Source: Ignavibacteriales bacterium (GTDB lineage Bacteria > Bacteroidota > Ignavibacteria > Ignavibacteriales > Ignavibacteriaceae). Taken from it: a stretch of 64,000 nt of DNA. Made by a program: the position numbers and the translations under genes. The notes under the pieces were generated by a model, which saw only the letters and a program-made list of their open reading frames with translations, did not search any database and was not told where the DNA came from. Location: assembly GCA_003538625.1 (NCBI GenBank), contig DPRR01000014.1, positions 1-64,000 on the forward strand. Reading direction: 5' to 3'. Positions 46,307-56,580 of this stretch are shown in pieces (the stretch's first letter is position 1; each line of letters starts with the position of its first letter).

Positions 46307-46419
46307 CCCCGACCTTTAGGTCGGGGTTGGATATAAAAATGTTATTGGGCTTTAGCCCAAATTTTCGCTAAAGCCTGCATCCTTTAGAATACAATTATTC
46401 CACGACCTGAGGGTCGTGG
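46307..46419. repeat. three intergenic palindromes (REP-like)
   Basis: CCCCGACCT/AGGTCGGGG (about 46307-46324), TTGGGCT/AGCCCAA (about 46345-46360) and CCACGACC/GGTCGTGG (46400-46419) form three perfect hairpins without T-runs. Similar palindromes appear at about 40425-40445 (CTACGACTTAAGTCGTGG) and 50341-50357 (CCCCGAT/ATCGGGG). They look like dispersed intergenic repeats of the genome, not terminators with clear polarity. Confidence 0.5.
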
Positions 46420-46449
46420 CAATTCAACACAATATTTGCATCAGGTGAC

Positions 46450-49400
46450 TCACTTAACTTTTATAACTACAAACGTTACATCATCATCAGGTTCATTACC
46501 GTTTGTCCACCTTGAACCGATCTCTTTCAGATAAGTTATAATTCGTTCCGGTTCTTTTTCTGCAACTTCTTCAAATGAATTCTTTGCACGTTTATATCCG
46601 AACAATTCTTTATGCTGATTTTGTAATTCAGGAAATCCATCGCTCATTAATAAAATTGTATCTCCTGTAAACAATTCCATTTCTTTTAACTCGTAAGGAA
46701 AGTTATCCATTGTTCCCAAGGGCATACCTTCCATTAAATGTTCTTCAATTATTTTATGCTTATTTCTGAATAGAAAAACAGGCGGCATACCTGCAGCAGA
46801 CATAATTAATCTGTTATTTTGAATCTTCAGCATGGTCATTGACATAGCAAGTGATTGAAACTGCATCTGCTTGATACATCTTGTCATTTCACGGAATGTA
46901 AAAAGTATATCGGGATTAGCAGCATAACTATTAAATAATGATTTAGCAGAAGTAACCATCGTTCCCGCTCTCATTCCATGACCGGTCGCATCCCCGATTA
47001 CAACAGTTAATGTTCCATCCATTCCAACATTAAAATCATAATAATCTCCACCAACTTCCGTAGCGGTTTTCATAAAAACAGCAATATCAATATGTGGTAA
47101 TTGCGGCAGCAATTTTGGAAGCATAGAAAGCTGCAACTGACGTGCTTCCTCCAATTCCTTTGACTTGCGTTCATTTTCGGTTTCCGCGAGTTGAGCACGC
47201 AGATTAGCTTCTTTAATTGCCGCAGCATTACGTTCTTTGTTTACAATTCTTCTTCTTTGGACTCTGTCTATTCCGAAAACAATACCTATAAAAAAGAAAA
47301 AGTAACCTATGTAGGCAACAGTGGTTCTCCACCAGGGAGGATTGATAATAATTCGAATTGCCTTTCCTACATCATTCCAGATTCCATCTCCGTTGGAACC
47401 CTTAAATCTAAATGTATAATCACCTGGGTTTAGATTTGTGTAAGAAGCAAAATTTCTATCTGCAGCTATCCAGTGATCATTAAATCCTTCAAGCATATAT
47501 ATGATTTTATTTTTTTCCGGTCTTGAAAAATGAATGGAAGCAAATTCAAAGGAAATATTATTCTGAGTATAAGAAAGAACTAACTCTTCAGTTTTCATTA
47601 TACCTTTTTCCAATTTGATATCAGATGAATCTGATTTAAGTGATATTTCGGAAACCTTTATATCGTTAATAACTATATCAGGTTTTACTTCATTTATCTT
47701 TCCGGGATAGAAATGAGTTATACCATCAATTCCTCCTAAAAATATCTCGCCATCTTTACTGATCCAGTTTGCTTTGCTTGTTGTAAAACCTTGTAGCCCG
47801 TCACGCGTATCAAAATTGACAAAGTTCCATTTGTCCTTCGTGGTATTTTTATTCAGTTTGGATAATCCGGCAGATGTATTTATCCAAAGATTTCCTTCAA
47901 GATCTTCTATGATGGAATTTATCTGATTGGATGGCAGTCCATCTTTTTGATCATACTTATCAATTTTTTCTGTTTCAGGATCAAATCTTAATAAACTATT
48001 TGCGGTTGCTATCCAAACTATTCCTCTACTCTCCTCAAAAATGCAATTAATATAATTATTGGGAGAAAAAATATTTTTCGAATCAAAATTGTATTGCTTA
48101 AAATTTTGTTCGGCAAGATCATACTTAAAAAATCCGCTGATAGTAGAACCTAACCATACGACATTATTGAACCTCTTACTAAATTCAAAACAAGTTCCAA
48201 CTTCCATTGGCATAAATTTATCAGAACTAATTTCTTTTTCATTCATTTGATTAATGGCGTTGTAATCAGATTCATTCAAACTTATAACCTGAATTCCATA
48301 CCAATTAGAATCCGGAGGTGCAATTGCATTCCAGGTTCCATAAGAATGACCAACGTCTGTAGCAAATGTAATTTTATAATCACCCTTCTTAAGGTCCAAA
48401 CATCCAAGCGCAATACGGTTTTTAAAAGCTCCACCGTCATTAAAGGTTTTAAATAAGTTATTCATTGACCAGACTGTTTTTCCATTTCCGGTCAAAAGGG
48501 ATCCTGCATCAGTAACACCCAAACCAACATTCATTTCACCTTCACCAACACAAATAACCAAAACTTTTTGACCCTGATTTAATGAGAATGTTTTTTCTAA
48601 ATTAGATGCTTCACCAACTTTTAAAATTGAGGCTATGCTTTTACCGGATTCTGATACTTCATGTATTTTTTGTTTAAGATTCTCACTCATTGTCTTATTC
48701 ATAATCGTAGGTAAGAGTGTATATTTATTTTTAGCAGGATTATATCTCTCAAAACCCTGTCTTGATGCCATCCAGATATTACCGATCAAATCTATTTTTA
48801 TAGAGTTTATATAATAAACTGAAGTTTTATTTTCGTTAGGTGATTTAAATGTACTTAACAAATTATTTTTATCAATTTTGTGCAAACCTAGATTATTATA
48901 TGCGAACCATTTATTCCCTTCATTATCTATAGCAAGACCTTGAATATTTATCTTCTCATCTGAATCGTTAATTTTGCCGGGATTAAAATTCAATTTAGCA
49001 GATTTTTGATTTTCGAGATTGTAAGTGAATAGTCCCTTCTCAGATGTTCCGATCGTTATCTCCTTACTTTGACTTATCCCGGCAATTACAGTAGAAAAAT
49101 TTGCATTAGAATTTACGATATCATTGGTGATGAACTTATGGAAGTTAAATGGCTCTCTGAGGGGATCAAATTTTGTAACACCTTTCCCCCAAATCCCAAT
49201 CCAGATTACTCCATATCTGTCTTTATAAATATTCGAAATAATATTGCGGCCGAAGTTGTTTAATTCATAAATATTGTAATCAAATTTCTGAATGTTTTTT
49301 GTCTTCGGTTCAATTCTATATAGTCCTTGTGAATAAACCCCCGCCCATAAGTATCCTTCATCATCCTGAGTTATTCCTGTAACGTTATCGTAGCTGGTGG

Positions 49401-50220
49401 GGTTTTTTATTAAGCTAAATAAATCGTAACTGTCGATAGTGTAAAAAGACGGCGAATATCTTATTAATTGGTTCCTGCCACCGAACCAGATATTGCCGGA
49501 TGCGTCTTCATATATAACCTGGAGTTCTTTCGGATTAAAATTTGTTTTGAGGTAATATGGCTGAAATACATTCTGTTTTTCATTATATATTTTAATACCG
49601 TTTCCATAATCAGCGACTAATATACTACCGTTTTTTAATTCTGTTATACTGTAGATATTACCCCATTGAACATTATTATTAGAAACTTCAAGAGGCACCT
49701 GTTTAAATTTGTTTTTTGATCTATTAAATTTTTGTATTCCATGATTTGTGGATCCGAACCATAAATTTCCTTTAGAATCATAAAGAGCCGAATAAAAGTA
49801 CGAGATGTTAGTTACACCGGCTGTTTCTATGCGGTAGCTTTGAAAGGTTTCATTTATTGGATTGTATCTTGCAATAGAATTCCCGGAAACACCTACCCAG
49901 ATATATCCATCTGCATCCTCTGCAATTGCAGAACATTCATTAGTTGGAATAGTAGTAGAATCATTAGGGTCGTTTTTAAATACTTTTATACTATTTCCGT
50001 CATATCTGTTTAGTCCATCTGATGTTGATATCCAGAGGAATCCGTTGCTATCCTGAAAAATATAATTAACTGTAGAATTCGAGAGCCCTTCAGGCACCGA
50101 GATATTTTCAAAAAGGTAATTTCGTTGTTGTGCGTAACTTGAAGAAGCTAAGATGAAACTTAATATCACAAATAATAACTGCGATAATTTTCTTGTTCTA
50201 AACATTGGATTCTTATTCAT
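46450..50220 (-). CDS. propeller-Y_Y_Y-SpoIIE phosphatase with an inserted domain (1256 aa)
   Basis: A signal segment (LLFVILSFILASSSYA) is followed by two-component propeller repeats (GFLWISTSDGLNRYDG, GYIWVGVSGNS, GVIWIGIWGKGVTKF). Residues of about 500-680 break the repeat pattern with a beta-rich insertion (FSLNQGQKVLVICVGEGEM, HSYGTWNAIAPP). Propeller repeats then resume (GIVWIATANSLLRF, GNLWINTSAGLSKL). Next a Y_Y_Y domain, a membrane helix near 977, a coiled coil and the SpoIIE domain at about 1030-1256 (GGDYYDF, GDATGHG, PDDDVTFVV). Confidence 0.92.
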   Translation of the reverse strand: MNKNPMFRTRKLSQLLFVILSFILASSSYAQQRNYLFENISVPEGLSNSTVNYIFQDSNGFLWISTSDGLNRYDGNSIKVFKNDPNDSTTIPTNECSAIAEDADGYIWVGVSGNSIARYNPINETFQSYRIETAGVTNISYFYSALYDSKGNLWFGSTNHGIQKFNRSKNKFKQVPLEVSNNNVQWGNIYSITELKNGSILVADYGNGIKIYNEKQNVFQPYYLKTNFNPKELQVIYEDASGNIWFGGRNQLIRYSPSFYTIDSYDLFSLIKNPTSYDNVTGITQDDEGYLWAGVYSQGLYRIEPKTKNIQKFDYNIYELNNFGRNIISNIYKDRYGVIWIGIWGKGVTKFDPLREPFNFHKFITNDIVNSNANFSTVIAGISQSKEITIGTSEKGLFTYNLENQKSAKLNFNPGKINDSDEKINIQGLAIDNEGNKWFAYNNLGLHKIDKNNLLSTFKSPNENKTSVYYINSIKIDLIGNIWMASRQGFERYNPAKNKYTLLPTIMNKTMSENLKQKIHEVSESGKSIASILKVGEASNLEKTFSLNQGQKVLVICVGEGEMNVGLGVTDAGSLLTGNGKTVWSMNNLFKTFNDGGAFKNRIALGCLDLKKGDYKITFATDVGHSYGTWNAIAPPDSNWYGIQVISLNESDYNAINQMNEKEISSDKFMPMEVGTCFEFSKRFNNVVWLGSTISGFFKYDLAEQNFKQYNFDSKNIFSPNNYINCIFEESRGIVWIATANSLLRFDPETEKIDKYDQKDGLPSNQINSIIEDLEGNLWINTSAGLSKLNKNTTKDKWNFVNFDTRDGLQGFTTSKANWISKDGEIFLGGIDGITHFYPGKINEVKPDIVINDIKVSEISLKSDSSDIKLEKGIMKTEELVLSYTQNNISFEFASIHFSRPEKNKIIYMLEGFNDHWIAADRNFASYTNLNPGDYTFRFKGSNGDGIWNDVGKAIRIIINPPWWRTTVAYIGYFFFFIGIVFGIDRVQRRRIVNKERNAAAIKEANLRAQLAETENERKSKELEEARQLQLSMLPKLLPQLPHIDIAVFMKTATEVGGDYYDFNVGMDGTLTVVIGDATGHGMRAGTMVTSAKSLFNSYAANPDILFTFREMTRCIKQMQFQSLAMSMTMLKIQNNRLIMSAAGMPPVFLFRNKHKIIEEHLMEGMPLGTMDNFPYELKEMELFTGDTILLMSDGFPELQNQHKELFGYKRAKNSFEEVAEKEPERIITYLKEIGSRWTNGNEPDDDVTFVVIKVK

Positions 50221-50408
50221 TGATCTTTCTTTTAAAATTTATTTACAATTGTTAGTCTTGCGAATCCCCGATCTTACCTATCGGCAGATAGATCTTTGAC
50301 TTAGAAATCTTTCTACTATACAGGATAAAAGATTTCTCCCCCGATGAATCGGGGTCGAAATGACAATAACAATTTTCACACACCCTAAAGGACGGGGCTA
50401 TTATTTTC

Positions 50409-53400
50409 TTACTTAACTTTTATTACTACAAACGTTACATCATCATCAGGTTCTTTATTATCAGACCAGCTATTGCCTTCACTCTTAAGTTCATCAATTA
50501 TCTCTTCTGGATTTTTACTTGCCGAGTTTTTATAAATATCCATTACTCTTTCGTAACCAAACATTTCTTTCTCTTTATTGAATAACTCCGGAAGTCCATC
50601 ACTCATGAGTAATATTGTATCCCCGGGATTAATTTCTGTTTCTCTTAATTCGTAAGGAAAATCCTGTACAGCACCCAACGGCATTCCTTTTAATATAATT
50701 TCTTCAACCAATTTCGTTTTATCTCTGTATAACAAAGCTGGAGGCATTCCTGCCGCTGATATCTGCATTTTGTTACCATTAATTTTTAATATTGTTAGGC
50801 ACATTGAAAGCATATGCATGTTCATGGTTTTTATGCAGCGTGTTATTTCCTGAAAAGTAAAAAGTATATCAGGATTTGATGCGTGTGAACTGAATAAACT
50901 TTTTGTAGTTGTAACCATAGTTCCGGCTCTCATTCCGTGTCCGGTTGCATCACCAATAACAACTGTTAAAGTTCCATCCATACCAACGTGAAAATCATAA
51001 TAATCACCTCCAACTTCTGTTGCAGTTTTCATATAAACCGCAATATCAAATTGCGGCAATTGTGGAAGATTCTTAGGTAACATGGAAAGCTGAAGCTGGC
51101 GAGCTTCTTCCAACTCTTTTGTCTTACGCTGGTTTTCAGCACGGAGTAATGCTAACTGTGCTCTTCTCTGTTCAGTACTTTTTATTCTGGATCTCTGATA
51201 TCTGTCGAATGAAAATCCGCCGACCAACAAGATTACAAAGTACGAAGCGTACGCCAAATTTGTTCTCCACCAGGGTGGTTTAATTATGAGGCGAATTGAT
51301 TTGCCTTCTTCATTCCACAATCCATCATTGTTAGATCCTTTCACCCGGAATACATATTCACCTGGATCAAGATTTGTATAGGTTGCTATTCTAACATTAC
51401 CAACATAACGCCAATCATCTTCATAATTTTCAAGCTTAAATGCATATTTATTTTTTGATGGATTTGAATAATGAAGTGCAACATATTCAAACGAGATGTC
51501 ATTCTGCCAATAAGGTAAAACTATTTCGTCAGTTTTTGAGATCTGTACTTTAAGTGGAGAGTCTCCTCCAACTTTAACAGATTCATTAAATATTTTAAGA
51601 TCCGTTAAAACAATATTGGGTATAAACTTATTGTCTATAACTTCTGAAGGATAGAAATAATTAAATCCTTTAATGCCGCCAAAAAACATTTCGCCATCGG
51701 GAGCTTTGTAGTAAGCGCCTCCGTTAAATTCTTCACTTTGTAACCCATCATCTACAGAGTAATTTCTAAATTGAAATGTATTTGGATTAAATTTTGTGAT
51801 ACCATTATTTGTTGAAATCCAAAGATTGCCCTCCTCATCAGGTAAACTTCCATAAACTCCATTGTTTGGCAAACCACTGTTCTCTTGAGTTAAGCGTAAA
51901 AATTTTTCGGTTTTTGGATCGAACCTATTTAATCCACCTCCATAAGTGGCTATCCAGATGTATCCCCTTTTATCTTCATAAAAATTCAGAACGTTTGGAT
52001 GACTTAAACTGGTAGAATCTTTTGGGTTATAATTATAATATCGAAATGTCTCTGTCTTTAGATTCAGAATATTTATTCCATTTGTGGTTCCTGCCCATAG
52101 TTCATCCGGCCGGGATTTTGAGTACCAAACAGTTCTTACATGATTAGCCCTGCTGCTTAGACTGGCTGCATCTTCCGGATCATAAGTATACTTTTTAAAT
52201 GTTTCTTTCTCTTTATCAAATCGAACTAACCCGCTTCCATTTGTTCCGAACCATAAATAGCCGGGCATTTTATCTATTTCGATAATGTTATAATTAATTC
52301 CATTAACATTTAAATTTGGATTTGAAGGGTCGATATAAAACCTTTTAAAGGTTTTTGTCTTTTTATCAAATCGATTTAATCCTTGATCAGTTCCAATCCA
52401 CATGTATTTACCATCATCGTATATGCTGCGGACTATATCATCACTGATTGAAGAAGGCTCGTTTTCACTGTGCGTAAAAAATTCATATTTATCTTTACTC
52501 CTGTCATAAGAAATTAAACCGCCTCCCTGGGAGGCTATCCACAATATTTTGTTATTATCAATATAAAATCCTCTTATGGGTCCTTTAATTTTATTAGTTT
52601 CATCCTGATCTGTCGCAACAAGAGAAAATTTAATCACTGATTTATCGTACACGTTGAGTCCTGAAAGATAAGTTCCAACCCATAACACACCTGTTTTGTC
52701 AACCAATAAAGATAGAATGCGATTGCTGCTAAGGCTTTTTTGATCTTTAGGATCCACCAAAAACTTTTCAATTTCTTTTGATTGAATATTTAACCTTAAT
52801 AAACCCGGGACTGTTTCCCTTTCTGCATCAGGATTATCATCAATAGGTAATCCGCCAATCCAAAGATTGCCGATTTCATCCGACTCTAACGCAATGATGA
52901 TTAAAGAATTAAGTAAAGTATTACCATCAGTTATTTCAAATTTTTTTAGAGTTTTATCCTTATAATCAAATCTAAACAGACCTTCACCTGGAGTTCCAAT
53001 CCAAATATTACCATCATTATCTTCTTTAATTGAAGTAGCCGCGGTTTTAAGAATTTGATTCTCAATTTTTATTGGCTGTAATATCGGTACACCGGCTTGA
53101 CTATAACTGATTTTGAAATAATGAATCTTTCCTGCGCCGCCGATCCATAAATTATTTTGTTTGTCTTGATGAATAAAAAAGATTTTATTCTCAGGAATTT
53201 TATAATCCGGTGGAAGCATATTAATCATGTGGATAAATTTCCCCTCATTAACCTTCATGTAATCAAAACCTTTATTACGCGTAGCTATCCAAAGATTGCC
53301 GTTCGTATCTTCATTTAATGAAACAATTATATCTTCTGCCAAAGAGTTTGGGTCTGAATGATTGTTATTGTATCGGGTAAAAGTTTTTGTAGCGGAATTA

Positions 53401-53765
53401 TATTTACTTAATCCGGTTAGTGTACCGCCGATCCAAAGCGTACCATCCTTTGCAACAAGCATCGCATTTCCCGCATTATCGTTTAAGGATAAACTATCAT
53501 CGGGATTTCTATTAAAAATTTCAAAATTGTATCCGTCAAATTTGTTTAGACCATCTTCAGTGCCAATCCAGATAAATCCATCATGGTCTTGCACAATTGA
53601 AATAACCCGATTTTGGGATAAGCCATTACTAGAGGTAATCCGATTAAATTTAACTGGTTTTTTCTGAGCGATAGCAATTGAAGTAAACATTAATAATATC
53701 AGAAAAAATGCCGAGTATTTAGACGAGAGTTTTAGATTTAAATTATTTACCATATTAGTTTCCAT
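50409..53765 (-). CDS. propeller-Y_Y_Y-SpoIIE phosphatase (1118 aa)
   Basis: A signal segment (FFLILLMFTSIAIAQ) leads to about eleven or twelve propeller repeats with clear GFIWIGTEDGLNKFDG-type motifs and a Y_Y_Y domain (DPGEYVFRVKGSNNDGLW). A membrane helix lies near residue 842 and a coiled coil follows. The PP2C domain (about 895-1118) keeps GGDYYDF, GDATGHG, LLMSDG and PDDDVTFVVIKVK. The first propeller resembles the gene at 56581 closely. The ligand is unknown. The 3' ends of all propeller phosphatases are nearly the same, which points to recent duplication. Confidence 0.93.
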   Translation of the reverse strand: METNMVNNLNLKLSSKYSAFFLILLMFTSIAIAQKKPVKFNRITSSNGLSQNRVISIVQDHDGFIWIGTEDGLNKFDGYNFEIFNRNPDDSLSLNDNAGNAMLVAKDGTLWIGGTLTGLSKYNSATKTFTRYNNNHSDPNSLAEDIIVSLNEDTNGNLWIATRNKGFDYMKVNEGKFIHMINMLPPDYKIPENKIFFIHQDKQNNLWIGGAGKIHYFKISYSQAGVPILQPIKIENQILKTAATSIKEDNDGNIWIGTPGEGLFRFDYKDKTLKKFEITDGNTLLNSLIIIALESDEIGNLWIGGLPIDDNPDAERETVPGLLRLNIQSKEIEKFLVDPKDQKSLSSNRILSLLVDKTGVLWVGTYLSGLNVYDKSVIKFSLVATDQDETNKIKGPIRGFYIDNNKILWIASQGGGLISYDRSKDKYEFFTHSENEPSSISDDIVRSIYDDGKYMWIGTDQGLNRFDKKTKTFKRFYIDPSNPNLNVNGINYNIIEIDKMPGYLWFGTNGSGLVRFDKEKETFKKYTYDPEDAASLSSRANHVRTVWYSKSRPDELWAGTTNGINILNLKTETFRYYNYNPKDSTSLSHPNVLNFYEDKRGYIWIATYGGGLNRFDPKTEKFLRLTQENSGLPNNGVYGSLPDEEGNLWISTNNGITKFNPNTFQFRNYSVDDGLQSEEFNGGAYYKAPDGEMFFGGIKGFNYFYPSEVIDNKFIPNIVLTDLKIFNESVKVGGDSPLKVQISKTDEIVLPYWQNDISFEYVALHYSNPSKNKYAFKLENYEDDWRYVGNVRIATYTNLDPGEYVFRVKGSNNDGLWNEEGKSIRLIIKPPWWRTNLAYASYFVILLVGGFSFDRYQRSRIKSTEQRRAQLALLRAENQRKTKELEEARQLQLSMLPKNLPQLPQFDIAVYMKTATEVGGDYYDFHVGMDGTLTVVIGDATGHGMRAGTMVTTTKSLFSSHASNPDILFTFQEITRCIKTMNMHMLSMCLTILKINGNKMQISAAGMPPALLYRDKTKLVEEIILKGMPLGAVQDFPYELRETEINPGDTILLMSDGLPELFNKEKEMFGYERVMDIYKNSASKNPEEIIDELKSEGNSWSDNKEPDDDVTFVVIKVK

Positions 53766-53973
53766 TTAAATTTTACTTTTATTACCATAAACGTTATCGC
53801 TCTCTTTTTACAGTTATGGTATCTGCTTGTTTGCTAAGAAATTTAAAGTTTTCCTAAGGATTGCTTTGTCCCATTGGGACTAGCAATTACGATCTCTAAA
53901 TCTCTCGAATAAAAAAATTTATTTACCTTTATCACTTTAGGTTACATCAGCATTGAATGCTTTAAAATAATTC

Positions 53974-55581
53974 TTAAAGCTTTTTAAGAATCAGTGCTGT
54001 AATATCATCGCTTTGTGGAGCTGTGCCAGTATGACCTTTTACATCATTAACTAAGGCATTTATAAATTCTTGAGAAGAAATATGTGCGTTGTTCTGAAAA
54101 AAGCTTATCATTCTTTCGTCAGAAAATTCTTCTTCCTGTTCATTCATTGCTTCAGGGATACCGTCAGTATACAAAAAGAGCTTATCGCCGGAATTAATAA
54201 TTGATTTTTGTCCTGCAAAAGGAATCCCAAAATCAAACATGCCCAAACCAACACCGCCGGCATCAAGTTTTTCAAGTGTCCCATCTTTTCGTAATAAAAA
54301 GATCGGGTTGTGACCTGCATTCACTATATCCAGTTCACCTGTATGTGAATCAAGAACAGCAATAAAAAACGTTATATATTTATCGGAAGGAGATGACTTA
54401 TAAATTAATTTATTTAATCTATCAGACATTTCAGTTAAGGGGATATCAAATTGCAAATAAGAGTAAAGCGCAGCATCTAAAGTACTGACAAGAAGTGCAG
54501 CGCCAATTCCTTTTCCGGCTACATCAGCAATAATAAAGGCAAATTTGCCTCTGCCAAGATCGATACAATTATAATAATCACCTCCAACTTCTTTGGACGG
54601 AATATTTATTCCCGAAAATTCGTAGCCGGCTATTTTGGGAAGTTCAGTGGGTAGAATTCTTTGTTGAATTGAAGCGGCAACAATTAATTCCTGCTCCATT
54701 TTTTCTTTTTCAATTGCCTGATCATTCAAAAACTGATTTTCTATTGAAACCTGAACCTGTCTGGCAACTGCATCAAGAAGCATTTTATCAAGTTCATTAA
54801 ATGCAGTTGTATTGTGCCGTGTTTCCTTTTCAGATAGAACAAAATTGTACAAACGGTCATTGTGCTCAAATGAAGATTCCATTTTAAATCTACTGGTAAG
54901 AATTTTATCAGGGTCAATTCCAGTGGGAAAAACGATATATCTTTTATGATTGTTCTGAGATTTTTTTACTATTTCAATTAATGCTGAGGATGCATTTGTC
55001 ATTGAAGTGATACGTGCAAGTGCAATATCGTACAAATCACTTTTTTTATCATAACGTGAAATCTCGATACCGGCATCGATTAGATTATTAAGATGCAGCA
55101 CTCTTTCATTTAACTCAAATATCAGTGCCTTTTCTTTTTTCTGATTTAAAAAAGATTTGTAAGCACTATCAAAAACCTGAAGAAGTATTTGTAAAGTTAT
55201 TTTATCAAAATCCGTGAAATTTGATTTATCAAACTTAGGGCCGATTAAAATTCCCAAATATGTTTTATCAGCAAGAGGAAGTGTAATGGATACTTCAATC
55301 CTTGGATCATCAAAATATTTTAATGATGGATTTTCAGAATCATGAAGAAAAGATGAATATGATGGATCAGGGATTTTCTTTAATGAAATGTTACTCCAAT
55401 TAGAATCATTAGCTAATTTATGGAAAGAATAAATTTCCGTGATGATAAAATTTCCTCTTATTATGTGAAGGAAGTTTTTTACCATTTCCAGAAAACTGAA
55501 TGACTTTGAAAGAAGTTCAAATCCTTCCTGAAAAGACTCAACCTGCAAAGCAAGTTTTTCTACAAGATTATTATTTACCAC
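53974..55581 (-). CDS. GAF-like cytosolic SpoIIE phosphatase
   Basis: A 535-residue soluble protein. Two GAF-like stretches occupy the first 290 residues. The helical linker has IVAASIQQRILPTELPKIAG, the RsbU-type wording. The PP2C domain (about 310-535) shows GGDYYNC, ADVAGKGIGAALL, YTDGIPEA and SDDITALIL. It is more like RsbU than the other six, which share GDATGHG. It is followed on the strand by the unrelated 1118-residue phosphatase and preceded by the STAS and HATPase genes, so it is the best partner for those two. Confidence 0.93.
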   Translation of the reverse strand: MVNNNLVEKLALQVESFQEGFELLSKSFSFLEMVKNFLHIIRGNFIITEIYSFHKLANDSNWSNISLKKIPDPSYSSFLHDSENPSLKYFDDPRIEVSITLPLADKTYLGILIGPKFDKSNFTDFDKITLQILLQVFDSAYKSFLNQKKEKALIFELNERVLHLNNLIDAGIEISRYDKKSDLYDIALARITSMTNASSALIEIVKKSQNNHKRYIVFPTGIDPDKILTSRFKMESSFEHNDRLYNFVLSEKETRHNTTAFNELDKMLLDAVARQVQVSIENQFLNDQAIEKEKMEQELIVAASIQQRILPTELPKIAGYEFSGINIPSKEVGGDYYNCIDLGRGKFAFIIADVAGKGIGAALLVSTLDAALYSYLQFDIPLTEMSDRLNKLIYKSSPSDKYITFFIAVLDSHTGELDIVNAGHNPIFLLRKDGTLEKLDAGGVGLGMFDFGIPFAGQKSIINSGDKLFLYTDGIPEAMNEQEEEFSDERMISFFQNNAHISSQEFINALVNDVKGHTGTAPQSDDITALILKKL

Positions 55582-55701
55582 TTTAATTTTATCTTTATAA
55601 TGAATGGATAATTACTTTGCTGCTCAAACAAAAGTAATACGAAAATAATTTGTGCTGCCACAGAATAGTCCGCGGCAGCACAATGAAACTTAAAAAGAAA
55701 A

Positions 55702-56037
55702 TTAGCTGTTTAAAGCCGCATCAACAGTATCAGCTTTTTCCGCAAACTGAAATAAACCCATTATAGAAAAAGTTTTTTCTATCGTGGGATCAAGGTTTGT
55801 AAATACCAATTTGCCGTTTCCCTGATTAAGTATTTCAATAACTTCAATCAAATGAGAAATGCCGATTGAATTTACAACTTTCGAATTTTCAAGATTAAGT
55901 ATAAGTTTATTAACATCTGAATGTTTAGTAAACTCCTGAACAATTTTTTCACCACCGATATTATTTATATATCCTTCGGTTTTTATTACAAGAGTTTTAT
56001 CGTGTAATTCTGAATTCAAACTAAAATCTGTGCTCAT
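55702..56037 (-). CDS. STAS-domain anti-anti-sigma factor (second copy)
   Basis: A 111-residue STAS protein. The phospho-acceptor is likely S57 in KVVNSIGISHL, aligning with the SpoIIAA DSSGL region. It lies 13 bases after the RsbW-like gene and about 120 bases before the GAF-type phosphatase, giving a complete kinase-antagonist-phosphatase set. The target sigma factor or effector is not in the window. Confidence 0.9.
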   Translation of the reverse strand: MSTDFSLNSELHDKTLVIKTEGYINNIGGEKIVQEFTKHSDVNKLILNLENSKVVNSIGISHLIEVIEILNQGNGKLVFTNLDPTIEKTFSIMGLFQFAEKADTVDAALNS

Positions 56038-56050
56038 TAAATCTCTCCAC

Positions 56051-56467
56051 TTAGATTAATTTTTTAATAATTGTAATTCGTGTTCCATTAGGACCTGATT
56101 CAATAATCAGATCATCTGACATTGACTTCATAAGTTTTAAACCCCAACCTCTTTTATGAGAACTATGTATTTTATCTGTGATTTGAGGATTTTCTACTTT
56201 TTCAGGTTCAAACCCGGGTCCAAAATCTGTAACAAGTATAATTAGCTTTTCAGTCCCCATATCAAATTCAACATCAACATGAGGGTTATTTTCTCCGGAG
56301 TGTTCAAGTGCATTAATAATAGCTTCCGTAACTATCAATTTTGCTTCGCTAATCTTTTCATGCGGAATACCCAGATGCTTACCCATAATTTGTAAGCTTT
56401 CAATAGCAACCAATTCTACATCCGGAATATTTGGAAGCTTTATTTCCAGTTTAACATTTTCCTTCAT
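56051..56467 (-). CDS. RsbW-type anti-sigma serine kinase (HATPase)
   Basis: A 138-residue HATPase_c_2 domain. The N-box EAIINALEHSGENNPHV, the G1-like DFGPGFEP and the KRGWGLKLMKSMSD segment are visible. It should phosphorylate the STAS partner and bind a sigma factor or another effector. It is directly upstream of the second STAS gene. It is the only such kinase in the window against seven phosphatases and two STAS proteins. Confidence 0.92.
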   Translation of the reverse strand: MKENVKLEIKLPNIPDVELVAIESLQIMGKHLGIPHEKISEAKLIVTEAIINALEHSGENNPHVDVEFDMGTEKLIILVTDFGPGFEPEKVENPQITDKIHSSHKRGWGLKLMKSMSDDLIIESGPNGTRITIIKKLI

Positions 56468-56580
56468 AAAATTTCTTTCTTACTGAATTAGTAATGAGTT
56501 ATTAATAACGGATTAGTACGTTGGGAATATAACATAAATTTTAAAATTGTTTAAAGGTTATTAATGCATTTAAATAAATA

